Source: Acholeplasmataceae bacterium (GTDB taxonomy: Bacteria; Bacillota; Negativicutes; Acidaminococcales; Acidaminococcaceae). Taken from it: 7,649 nt of DNA. The notes under the pieces were generated by a model, which did no database searches, was not told the DNA's origin, and saw only the letters and a program-made list of their open reading frames with translations. The stretch lies in NCBI GenBank assembly GCA_012719555.1, contig JAAYAE010000208.1:1-7649 (forward strand), in the 5' to 3' direction. Positions 1-6,619 of this stretch are shown in pieces; position 1 is the stretch's first letter, and every line of letters begins with the position of its first letter. The position numbers and the translations under genes were made by a program.

Positions 1-19
1 ACTCTGATTATGTCAAATA

Positions 20-71
20 TTTCAAAAAACGATACCTTAGCAATATTTGCCCAAGGTATCGTTTTTTGAAA
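20..71. terminator. Bidirectional hairpin terminator after the azlC-azlD-mocR operon
   Basis: A perfect 19-bp inverted repeat: the left arm is 20-38 and the right arm 53-71, with a 14-base loop. The loop can itself form a small GCAA/TTGC helix (40-43 with 47-50). Each arm has an A or T run (A6 on the left, T6 on the right), so the stem ends in a U tract when read on either strand. Read on the minus strand it lies 60 bases past the mocR stop codon and should end that operon. It could also stop transcription entering from the left of the window. Confidence 0.9.
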
Positions 72-130
72 CATTAATGTTGAATTTTCGATTAAACCCT
101 TTTCCCTTTTAAAAGTTCTGCTAATATTGC

Positions 131-1477
131 CTATCCCATTGCAAAATCCTTGGCAGAAGCGGTGGCTACAGCTATTCTTACCGCCGCTGCAGGTTTGGTA
201 TTGCCTACCGCAAACCTTTCTGCAGCGTAAACCTGCACTCCACGAACATACGCTTCTGCCTCAAAGCTGGTACCCGTCCACCCTTTCGGTAAAACTAACC
301 AACGAAAAAGACTATTGTTTGTTCCCCACACTTCATAGCCCAGTAAAATTTTATTGAGAATAATATTTCGTTCAATGGCAATATTTCTCTGTTCTTCAAT
401 CAAAAGCTCTGCTTTACCGGATACCAAGACACGCCCAGCTAACTCCAATAGCAATGGTGATGGAGTCAAATTAATATTATAGAGAGCATCAAGCATGGCC
501 TTGTAGTAATCTCTTGGCGGAACAATATAGGCAAGTCTAAGTCCCGGCGCTATAGCCTTAGAAAAACTGGCAATAAAAACAGTATTTTCCGGCGCGTAAG
601 AAGCTGTCGCCGGTCTAGTTCTATCATTAAAAAGGCAAAAAATCCCATCTTCAATAATGAGCAAATTTCTTTCAATAGCAATTTTTGCCAGCATTTGCTT
701 ACACTTATCGGACATCATATGCACTGTAGGATTTTGAAATTCTGAAATAATATAAACGCCTTTAATATGATCATTTTTACAAGCCTTAATAAGACCGGCT
801 TCAGAAATCTCTCCATTCTTTTGGGCAAGAGGTATTAATTTAATGCCTAACATGCTAGCAACGCTTTTTATCCCCGGATAAGTAAGTGGATCCACACCTA
901 TGCTATCTCCGGCACGAAAAACTCCTGCTAAAATAGCTGCAATGGCGTTTTGTCCGCCAGCAGCCGGCAGCACTTTATCTTCCGTAGTAATATAACCCAT
1001 CTTAGCAATAAATTTAACTGCTGCTTCTTTTTGCCAAATAGCTCCTTGATCCAATCCATAGTGCAGCAATTGGCCAAAATTGGGCTCCATAAGCAATGCT
1101 TGCATAACATCATATAACTCCTTATAGGCTATGCACGCAGGAGCCATTGATCCCATTTCGATTAAATTCTTATCAGACTGTGGTAACATTTTAAAACACT
1201 CTAAAGCATTATAAGCAACGAAGGTGCCTCTGCCTATAGTTCCATTCAAAAGCCCCTTTTGCGTACACAATTTAAAAGCGCGGGTAATAGTGCTAACGTT
1301 GATATCCAAAAAATCTGCCAGCTCTCTTTGCGGTGGCAGTTTCGTTCCCGGCAAGAGTACTCCCTCTTTTATATCCTTTTCCAATTGTGCGGCTAAATAA
1401 AGATACAATGGATGTTTATCCGGTCCAAGTACCGGCTTCCAACTCATAGGATAATTTTCGAAAGAATTAATAGGCAT
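131..1477 (-). CDS. MocR/PdxR-type GntR family regulator with aminotransferase-like domain
   Basis: A 448-residue transcription regulator of the MocR subfamily: an N-terminal winged helix-turn-helix that binds DNA and a C-terminal fold-type I aminotransferase domain that binds PLP as a sensor. The HTH covers about residues 22-90, with the PPQRELADFLDINVSTITRAF-type recognition region at about 48-68. In the aminotransferase domain I see GGQ at 174-176 (cofactor phosphate region), QNP at 248-250, ED at 276-277, the motif SFSKAIAPGLR with the likely PLP lysine K307, and R434 in VRIAV, which matches the usual carboxylate-binding arginine. The expected PLP residues are present, so cofactor binding looks intact. 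ATG start with GGGGAGG at 1485-1491, 7 bases upstream. It starts 15 bases after azlD ends and is the last gene of the operon, so it probably controls azlCD and itself. The family is clear; the effector is unknown. A true aminotransferase role is less likely given the HTH. Confidence 0.92.
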   Translation of the reverse strand: MPINSFENYPMSWKPVLGPDKHPLYLYLAAQLEKDIKEGVLLPGTKLPPQRELADFLDINVSTITRAFKLCTQKGLLNGTIGRGTFVAYNALECFKMLPQSDKNLIEMGSMAPACIAYKELYDVMQALLMEPNFGQLLHYGLDQGAIWQKEAAVKFIAKMGYITTEDKVLPAAGGQNAIAAILAGVFRAGDSIGVDPLTYPGIKSVASMLGIKLIPLAQKNGEISEAGLIKACKNDHIKGVYIISEFQNPTVHMMSDKCKQMLAKIAIERNLLIIEDGIFCLFNDRTRPATASYAPENTVFIASFSKAIAPGLRLAYIVPPRDYYKAMLDALYNINLTPSPLLLELAGRVLVSGKAELLIEEQRNIAIERNIILNKILLGYEVWGTNNSLFRWLVLPKGWTGTSFEAEAYVRGVQVYAAERFAVGNTKPAAAVRIAVATASAKDFAMG

Positions 1478-1492
1478 AGCTTTTCCTCCCCA

Positions 1493-1792
1493 TTACATTG
1501 CATACATTAGCATATTTACTACAATAGCTCCAATAACTACAAATGTAATCGACATATTAAACCAGCTCAAAGCTAATGCTGTTACCGCACCTACCACGCC
1601 AATAGCCATAAAATCTTTATCCACTGACAGTACCCCTGGAAAAACCAAGGCGGTCATCGCACTATATGGTATCAAGCGAAGAAACTTCTCAACACTAGGT
1701 CTATTAGTTTTTTGACCCAAAAATAACACAGGCAGCACCCTGCCAAAATAAGTAACCAACGCCATTCCTATGATTAATAAAAATATCTTCAT
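1493..1792 (-). CDS. azlD: AzlD family branched-chain amino acid export subunit
   Basis: A 99-residue, very hydrophobic inner-membrane protein with the length and pattern of the AzlD family, the small partner of AzlC in exporters of branched-chain amino acids and some analogues. About three to four membrane segments are visible: residues 2-25, about 42-57, and two spans in 62-99. Family-like features are the GMALVTYFGRVLPVLFLG opening and the FLRLIPYSAMTALVFPG stretch, a proline-bearing helix after a short charged loop. The ATG overlaps the azlC stop codon in an ATGA arrangement, so the two are translationally coupled. Its Shine-Dalgarno AGGAGG (1800-1805) lies inside the last codons of azlC. 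The family is clear from sequence pattern and context. The substrate is inferred from the family and could be another amino acid. Confidence 0.88.
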   Translation of the reverse strand: MKIFLLIIGMALVTYFGRVLPVLFLGQKTNRPSVEKFLRLIPYSAMTALVFPGVLSVDKDFMAIGVVGAVTALALSWFNMSITFVVIGAIVVNMLMYAM

Positions 1793-2487
1793 TGAGCTTC
1801 CTCCTCTTCAGTTTCTTTCACAAAAAATATTCCCAAAAAGGCTCCGACTAAAGTTGCGAAAATTATCGCCCAACTAGGAGGCAGAAAATAGTTGAAAATA
1901 ACATTTAAAAAAGCTGTAAGAATAACCAAAAATCCGAGTTCTATATTTTTTCTAATATTTGGTATTACCAACCCTATAAACATTGCAAAAAGCGCTATTC
2001 CAAGACTGCGTGAAACTAATGTCGGCAAAAATTGAGAAGCTGCACAGCCTGCAATAGTTCCCAGCACCCAAGTACTATATGTTACAGAAATCACCCCTGC
2101 AAAATAATAAGGCGTATTATTAGTCTCTTCAGTGGTAGTAAAAATAGCAAAAGATTCATCGGTAACACCAAAACATAATATCGCTCTTTTCCACATAGGA
2201 GTGTCCAGCATTCTGTTCATAACACAAGTGCCCATTATTACATGGCGAAAATTCAAAATAAAAGTTGCTAAAACTATTGGTAAAATACCTGATCCAGCTA
2301 CCAACATGCCCACCGCCATAATCTGACTAGCACCGGCAAAAACTAGTGTTGACATTAAAATGGTCTCTAAGGTTGTAAGACCACTATGTTCACTTAGAAC
2401 AGCAAAAGCAACCGCAACCGGTAAAATTCCTAAAATTACAGGTAATGCTGTCTTTACTCCTAATAAATATTGCTCTTTTTTTCTCAT
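1789..2487 (-). CDS. azlC: AzlC family branched-chain amino acid export permease
   Basis: The large subunit of a two-component AzlC-AzlD amino acid exporter in the cytoplasmic membrane. The protein is 232 residues from the chosen ATG, normal for the family, and has several hydrophobic helices. Family signatures are the opening VKTALPVILGILPVAVAFAV, the motif LVFAGASQIMAVGM, NFRH before a short charged loop, and VTDESFA. The tail is acidic (ETEEEEAQ), encoded by the bases that also supply the azlD ribosome binding site. I prefer the ATG at 2487 because GGGGTG (2494-2499) lies 6 bases before it. A GTG at 2496 is in frame and would add three residues, but no good Shine-Dalgarno precedes it. It is the first gene of the operon, about 20 bases from the predicted transcript start. 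B. subtilis AzlCD exports 4-azaleucine and is linked to branched-chain amino acids; the same substrate class is inferred here. Confidence 0.9.
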   Translation of the reverse strand: MRKKEQYLLGVKTALPVILGILPVAVAFAVLSEHSGLTTLETILMSTLVFAGASQIMAVGMLVAGSGILPIVLATFILNFRHVIMGTCVMNRMLDTPMWKRAILCFGVTDESFAIFTTTEETNNTPYYFAGVISVTYSTWVLGTIAGCAASQFLPTLVSRSLGIALFAMFIGLVIPNIRKNIELGFLVILTAFLNVIFNYFLPPSWAIIFATLVGAFLGIFFVKETEEEEAQ

Positions 2488-2493
2488 CTTTTT

Positions 2494-2500
2494 CACCCCA
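2494..2500 (-). promoter_or_regulatory. Ribosome binding site that decides the azlC start
   Basis: TGGGGTG followed by six bases (AAAAAG) and then the ATG at 2487. The GTG within this motif is itself an in-frame possible start (2496), but as a start it would have no Shine-Dalgarno. The site therefore favours the ATG three codons later. Confidence 0.65.
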
Positions 2501-2514
2501 CGTTTATTTCAGCT

Positions 2515-2543
2515 ATTATACAGCGCCCACTAATTACACACAA
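2515..2543 (-). promoter_or_regulatory. Sigma-A-type promoter of the azlC-azlD-mocR operon
   Basis: Read on the minus strand: -35 box TTGTGT (2538-2543, the first three bases match consensus), a 17-base spacer, and a perfect -10 box TATAAT (2515-2520). The expected transcript start is near 2508, only about 20 bases before the azlC ATG. That leaves no room for a T-box or other leader riboswitch, so control is probably by a DNA-binding protein. Confidence 0.75.
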
Positions 2544-2546
2544 TAT

Positions 2547-2571
2547 CTAAATTGTATGCAAGACAATTTAG
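2547..2571. promoter_or_regulatory. Candidate operator: 9-bp perfect inverted repeat upstream of the azlC promoter
   Basis: CTAAATTGT (2547-2555) and its exact reverse complement ACAATTTAG (2563-2571), separated by seven bases, so arm centres are 16 bp apart. It sits three bases upstream of the -35 box. It has no U tract and is not inside a transcribed leader, so a terminator role is unlikely. A third ATTGT half-site, read on the minus strand, overlaps the -35 box (about 2539-2544). The protein that binds is not shown by sequence; the MocR regulator encoded at the end of the operon is the natural candidate. Confidence 0.5.
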
Positions 2572-2605
2572 TGCTCGTTAAAAAATGTTAGTTTACACAT
2601 ATATA

Positions 2606-2642
2606 AAAATAGGAGAGATGGCTAGGCCATCTCTCCTATTTT
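2606..2642 (-). terminator. Terminator of clpB
   Basis: A 17-bp perfect stem (2606-2622 with 2626-2642) and a TAG/CTA three-base loop. Read on the minus strand the stem ends in ATTTTTAT. It lies 68 bases past the clpB stop codon and before the azlC promoter, so it separates the two units. The A run on the other arm would also let it act weakly on the plus strand. Confidence 0.9.
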
Positions 2643-2709
2643 AAATCTACAGTATCTCAATACAACTTATTAATTTGAACTATAAACAAAGTCCTAACGC
2701 CCCAGCCAC

Positions 2710-5253
2710 TTACAGCACTTTTACATCAATTGCGTCATTTTCATAAACTACTTCAATTTTGTCCCCACTCTTAATTTCTCCGGCAACAATTTTTTTGCTG
2801 ACGATAGTTTCCACCGTATGCACAATCAATCTCTTTAGTGGACGGGCACCAAAGTCAGGGTCGAAACCTGCCTTAGCTAAATATTCCAAGGCTGAATCAT
2901 CGTAAGTAAGAGTCAGTTCCATTTGATTATGCAGTCTTTCTCCTAACTCTGTCAAAATAAGTTTTACAATGCCCTTAATTTGAACTTGTTCCAGTGCCTT
3001 GAATACGACAATGTCATCAACGCGGTTTAAGAATTCAGGGCGGAAAAATTTCATAAGCATACTTTGAATTTCCTCCCGGGAAATATCACCATGCTTACGC
3101 ATAATTTCGGCAGAGCCTAAGTTACTGGTCATAATAATCAGCGTATTTTTGAAATCTACTATGCGTCCTTGTCCATCAGTTAAACGACCATCGTCCAAAA
3201 CCTGTAACAAAACGTTAAACACGTCGGCATGAGCTTTTTCAATTTCATCCAAGAGAATTACAGAATATGGTTTGCGGCGCACAGCCTCAGTCAATTGACC
3301 ACCTTCTTCATAGCCAACATATCCTGGAGGGGCACCAATTAAACGAGAAACTGTATGTTTCTCCATATACTCGCTCATATCTACTCGGATAATATTACGT
3401 TCATCGTCAAACAAAACTTCTGCTAAGGCTTTAGCTAGCTCAGTTTTGCCTACACCTGTAGGTCCTAAGAAAATAAAAGAACCAATAGGTCTGGCAGGAT
3501 CTTTAATACCGGCACGAGCTCGAACAACTGCTTCGCTTACTGCGGTAACAGCCTCATTTTGCCCAACTACTCTTCTATGTAAAATTTCTTCCATATGAAT
3601 AAGCTTATCCCGTTCGCCTTCCACCAAGCGTTGAACAGGAATACCTGTCCAAGTACTAACTACCTTAGAAATATCATCTTCATCAACTTCTTCTTTTAAC
3701 AGACTGTTGCCCTCTTTGCTCTTGCTTTCCATTTCACCCAATTGTTTTTCCAAAGCTGGTAACCGACCATATTTCAACTCAGCCATTTTATTTAAATCAT
3801 AGTCACGCTCAGCTTTTTCCATATCTTGCCTTACATTATCGATTTCCTTCTTTACTTCCCTGACCTTGGCAATAGCGCCTTTTTCAGCATCCCATTGCTT
3901 AGTCAATACATCATTAGCCTTTTTTAGTTCCGTTAGTTCTTCTTGTATTTTAGCGGCACGAGCTTTTGATTGAGCATCACTTTCTTTACTCAAAGCCTGA
4001 GCTTCAATTTCTAGCTGTAAAATCCTACGTTTGCTTTCATCTAGTTCCGTAGGCAAAGAATCTATTTCAGTACGCAGCCTAGCGGCGGCTTCATCCATCA
4101 AGTCAATAGCTTTATCAGGTAAAAATCTGTCATTAATATAACGGTTAGATAACACCGCAGCAGCTACCAAAGCTGCGTCTTTAATACGCACGCCATGATG
4201 AACTTCGTAACGTTCACGCAAACCCCGTAGAATAGAAATCGTATCTTCTACGCTTGGTTGTTTGACCATAACAGGTTGAAATCTACGCTCCAATGCACTA
4301 TCTTTTTCAATATATTTACGATACTCATTCAAGGTAGTTGCACCTATGCAACGCAATTCTCCACGGGCCAGCATAGGCTTTAAAATATTACCTGCGTCCA
4401 TAGAGCCTTCAGCTGCTCCTGCGCCCACTACAGTATGAAGTTCATCAATAAACATAATTATTTGACCGGCAGACCCGGAAACTATCTTCAGTACTTTTTT
4501 TAATCGCTCTTCAAACTCACCGCGAAACTTAGCTCCTGCCACCAAAGATGCCAGGTCTAAAGCATAGAGAGTTTTATTTTTTAACATTTCGGGGACATCT
4601 CCCGCCACAATACGACGGGCCAAACCCTCTACAATAGCGGTTTTACCCACACCCGGCTCACCTATTAGTACAGGATTGTTCTTTTTACGCCTGGACAAAA
4701 TCTCAATGGTACGACGAATTTCTTCATCACGTCCAATAACAGGATCAAGATCACCCTTCTTAGCCTTTAAAGTCAAATCTTGACCATATTTTTCCAAAGT
4801 TTTTCTGCTTTCATCATCAGACTGCCCTCCGGCATATTGCAAATACAAAGAGTTGACGACTTTTTTAGTTAGACCGTATTTCTTACACAAAGCCACGACT
4901 TCGCTATCGCCATCTTCAACAATAGCACCCAATAAATGGCCAATATTAATTTCGCCCTGTCCGGCATCCTGTTCTGCCTTGCCCAAAGCTCTTGCCAGGC
5001 CCATACTCATGGTCAAACCATCCTGTCCCTTGACCGAGGGTATTTTCTTCAATAACTCTTTGGCATCGGCAGCAAAAGCCTTTTCATCAGCCTTTACATT
5101 TGTTAACAAAAATTTAAAAAATCCATCCGCTTGTCCACACAAAGCGACTATAAAATGCTTGGTAGACAATTCCTGATGATAATTCATGACAGCCTGCTGC
5201 TGTGCTGCCTCAAATAAAGTTTTGACTTCGTCGTCATAACGTTCTACATTCAT
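2710..5253 (-). CDS. clpB: ATP-dependent disaggregase ClpB (Hsp100)
   Basis: A cytoplasmic hexameric AAA+ chaperone that pulls polypeptides out of aggregates together with DnaK/DnaJ/GrpE. It is 847 residues, a typical ClpB length. Domains: N domain 1 to about 140; first AAA+ with Walker A GEPGVGKT (198-205), pore loop KFRGE (242-246), Walker B MFIDEL (D270, E271) and arginines R323/R324; a coiled-coil middle domain about 395-520 rich in Lys and Glu; second AAA+ with Walker A GPTGVGKT (597-604), pore loop GYVGY (644-648), Walker B ILLDEIEKA (D669, E670), arginine finger R744 in FLNRVDD, and sensor-2 GARPLKR (802-808). The full middle domain and absence of an IGF/IGL ClpP-docking loop separate it from ClpA/ClpC. 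The start is ATG 5253: GGAGGTG (5260-5266) lies six bases upstream. The in-frame TTG at 5268 overlaps that site and is rejected. It is a single-gene unit with its own terminator. Confidence 0.98.
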   Translation of the reverse strand: MNVERYDDEVKTLFEAAQQQAVMNYHQELSTKHFIVALCGQADGFFKFLLTNVKADEKAFAADAKELLKKIPSVKGQDGLTMSMGLARALGKAEQDAGQGEINIGHLLGAIVEDGDSEVVALCKKYGLTKKVVNSLYLQYAGGQSDDESRKTLEKYGQDLTLKAKKGDLDPVIGRDEEIRRTIEILSRRKKNNPVLIGEPGVGKTAIVEGLARRIVAGDVPEMLKNKTLYALDLASLVAGAKFRGEFEERLKKVLKIVSGSAGQIIMFIDELHTVVGAGAAEGSMDAGNILKPMLARGELRCIGATTLNEYRKYIEKDSALERRFQPVMVKQPSVEDTISILRGLRERYEVHHGVRIKDAALVAAAVLSNRYINDRFLPDKAIDLMDEAAARLRTEIDSLPTELDESKRRILQLEIEAQALSKESDAQSKARAAKIQEELTELKKANDVLTKQWDAEKGAIAKVREVKKEIDNVRQDMEKAERDYDLNKMAELKYGRLPALEKQLGEMESKSKEGNSLLKEEVDEDDISKVVSTWTGIPVQRLVEGERDKLIHMEEILHRRVVGQNEAVTAVSEAVVRARAGIKDPARPIGSFIFLGPTGVGKTELAKALAEVLFDDERNIIRVDMSEYMEKHTVSRLIGAPPGYVGYEEGGQLTEAVRRKPYSVILLDEIEKAHADVFNVLLQVLDDGRLTDGQGRIVDFKNTLIIMTSNLGSAEIMRKHGDISREEIQSMLMKFFRPEFLNRVDDIVVFKALEQVQIKGIVKLILTELGERLHNQMELTLTYDDSALEYLAKAGFDPDFGARPLKRLIVHTVETIVSKKIVAGEIKSGDKIEVVYENDAIDVKVL

Positions 5254-5259
5254 TATAAA

Positions 5260-5266
5260 CACCTCC
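5260..5266 (-). promoter_or_regulatory. clpB ribosome binding site that fixes the start
   Basis: GGAGGTG, followed by TTTATA and the ATG at 5253. A longer reading frame opens at TTG 5268, whose second and third codons are made of this same Shine-Dalgarno. That extra N-terminal MEVFI is therefore almost surely not translated, and the protein starts MNVERYDD, the usual ClpB beginning. Confidence 0.9.
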
Positions 5267-5282
5267 AAAATATTTGTTCGTT

Positions 5283-5317
5283 AATATAATTTTACTCCAT
5301 TTTTATGCTTTTCGCAG
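5283..5317 (-). promoter_or_regulatory. Possible clpB promoter (weak)
   Basis: On the minus strand a TAAAAT (5289-5294) followed directly by TATATT (5283-5288) could serve as the -10 box. The matching -35 region (CTGCGA, 5312-5317, for the first of these) is poor. I see no CIRCE element (HrcA) and no CtsR-type GGTCAAA repeat in the 5254-5380 spacer, so heat-shock control by those repressors is not supported here. Confidence 0.3.
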
Positions 5318-5380
5318 GAAAACTTGTTTTAGTGGCGAATTCAATAGGTACTTATGGTTTAATAAATTAAGGAGGCCTTT

Positions 5381-6442
5381 ATGAATTCATCTATGTTTAT
5401 CTACCACCTATTTGATGTTGCCGATGAAATCAACCTAGATTTAGTTGAAGCTCTTTGGGCTAGCCGAAACAAAATAGCTTCGCGCCTGCGCCTAGAAAAA
5501 GTCTCTACCGATTCCATTACCTTTAAAGATCCTCCTGTTCTTGTAGAACTAGGTTCTCATGAAATGGATTTCGCCAACGCAACCTATTTGGCAGAAGTTA
5601 AAGCTAGGATTTTTGATTTAGGCGTTATCAGTTTGATCATAAATATTGATGTTCCCGATGACGTTACCTATGAAGAATATCTAGATCTTACTATCGCCGT
5701 AGATCAAATGCCTGATGACAGTTTCAAAGAGTATATTGATGCTGTTTTAGAAACCATCGAACCTGCGTGTTCTCAAATGCGTCAATCCGAATTTTATGAA
5801 GATTTTGTCGTCTACTACTTTCGCAATAAAATGCCAGATTGGGATTTCGCGCCTGTCTTGATGAAAGATCGGACAAAGCTCAGTGCTGAAACTCGCCAAG
5901 ACACACTGTCCAATAGATTCTCCTATGGTAGTGATATAGCCTATCTTACTTGGGATTCAGCCCTTATCTACGACAAGACCGGCAGTATGGATCTCCCTGA
6001 TCTGTTGGAATTTGCCAATGCGCAATTTTTGGAATTGCGCTATTATGATGATGCTCTCAACAAAGCCATTGACCAAACTTACACTGAAATTGATGCCGCC
6101 AACAAATCTAGCCGCAGCAATAGACTAATCACCTACAGACAAATACGCAATAACCTCATGGAGCTTATGGCCGACATGAGCAGCTTAACCAGTAACATTG
6201 ATAATGCCTTACAGGTTACCGAGGATATTTTCAACGCTCGTGTATACTCTAGATATATGCACTTATTACGTACCTCAGTGTGGCGCGAAAACATCAACAA
6301 TAAAATTAATGTTATTCAGCGTAGTTATAACCTATTAAATGAAGAAGTCCTTATGCATCGCTTTGTTACCATTGGTTACTTGTGCGCTTGTCTTCTAGGC
6401 ATCATTGCCCTGCTTTGCTTATACATTGCTTTTAAACTATGA
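5381..6442 (+). CDS. Conserved-looking protein of unknown function with C-terminal membrane anchor
   Basis: 353 residues; I do not recognise the family with certainty. No signal peptide is visible. Residues 1-130 look like a mixed alpha/beta domain with acidic loops (PDDVTYEEY, 92-100). The region 180-235 is the most family-like: SYGSDIAYLTWDSALIYD, then DLPDLLEFANAQFLELRYYDD. Residues 225-325 look helical and partly coiled-coil, with a WREN-Kin segment (301-308). A single hydrophobic span at about 327-350 contains three cysteines (335, 337, 346) and is followed by a two-residue tail, so the bulk is expected in the cytoplasm with a tail anchor. The order of a globular domain, helices and a C-terminal membrane span loosely recalls the RMD1/DUF155 family, but this is a weak impression. 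ATG start with AAGGAGG (5369-5375) five bases upstream. It is transcribed alone, divergent from clpB, and closed by a hairpin at 6449-6476. The reading frame is intact. Confidence 0.85.
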   Translation: MNSSMFIYHLFDVADEINLDLVEALWASRNKIASRLRLEKVSTDSITFKDPPVLVELGSHEMDFANATYLAEVKARIFDLGVISLIINIDVPDDVTYEEYLDLTIAVDQMPDDSFKEYIDAVLETIEPACSQMRQSEFYEDFVVYYFRNKMPDWDFAPVLMKDRTKLSAETRQDTLSNRFSYGSDIAYLTWDSALIYDKTGSMDLPDLLEFANAQFLELRYYDDALNKAIDQTYTEIDAANKSSRSNRLITYRQIRNNLMELMADMSSLTSNIDNALQVTEDIFNARVYSRYMHLLRTSVWRENINNKINVIQRSYNLLNEEVLMHRFVTIGYLCACLLGIIALLCLYIAFKL

Positions 6443-6448
6443 CTTTTC

Positions 6449-6485
6449 ACCGGGAAGCTATTGACCGCTTCCTGGTTTTTATTTT
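6449..6485 (+). terminator. Terminator of the 5381-6442 gene
   Basis: ACCGGGAAGC (6449-6458) pairs with GCTTCCTGGT (6467-6476), ten base pairs with one G-U pair, over an eight-base loop. It is followed on the plus strand by TTTTATTTT. It starts six bases after the stop codon. Confidence 0.9.
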
Positions 6486-6486
6486 A

Positions 6487-6548
6487 ACGCCCAAAAGTCA
6501 AAAAGTCAAACATTTTTTTGTTTTTTTGTTTTTTTGACTTTTAAGCGT
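6487..6548. repeat. T-rich tandem repeat inside a long imperfect inverted repeat
   Basis: AAAAGTCAAAAA (6493-6504) is exactly complementary to TTTTTGACTTTT (6531-6542). Outside a 2x2 mismatch, ACGC (6487-6490) also pairs with GCGT (6545-6548). The left side contains two tandem copies of AAAAGTCA (6493-6508). The right side contains three copies of T7 plus G in a row (6513-6536). It lies between two convergent genes and may be a back-up terminator or a slippage-prone spacer. No coding function is seen. Confidence 0.6.
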
Positions 6549-6581
6549 CTAAGCTAAAAATTCCATATTAATGTTAATTGC

Positions 6582-6618
6582 ACAAAAAAGCTGCGTACCG
6601 TATTTGGTACGCAGCTTT
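6582..6618 (-). terminator. Terminator of bioB
   Basis: A 13-bp perfect stem, 6587-6599 with 6606-6618, and a six-base loop. Read on the minus strand the stem runs into TTTTTTGTG, a classic U tract. The stem begins one base after the bioB stop codon, so it is exceptionally close to the gene. Confidence 0.93.
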
Positions 6619-6619
6619 C

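Noticed and set aside
127..357. A 76-residue plus-strand open frame next to the left-hand hairpin.
   Set aside because: It is antisense to the C-terminal part of the MocR gene and its composition is that of a shadow frame.
2497..2605. A T-box or amino acid riboswitch before azlC.
   Set aside because: The predicted transcript start is about 20 bases from the ATG, leaving no room for a leader; the inverted repeat there lies upstream of the promoter and lacks a U tract.
4853..5176. A 107-residue open frame on the plus strand.
   Set aside because: It lies fully antisense to the conserved N domain of clpB and has no ribosome binding site or recognisable protein features.
5254..5268. A five-residue N-terminal extension of ClpB starting at TTG 5268.
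   Set aside because: The extension is encoded by the Shine-Dalgarno sequence itself, and the ATG at 5253 has ideal spacing and gives the usual ClpB start.
5319..5330. AAAAC-TT-GTTTT short palindrome between clpB and the divergent gene as an operator.
   Set aside because: Only five AT-rich bases per arm; such palindromes are expected by chance in this composition.
6513..6536. The T7G tract as a phase-variation switch.
   Set aside because: It lies downstream of both convergent genes, outside any coding region or promoter, so length changes would not obviously switch either gene.
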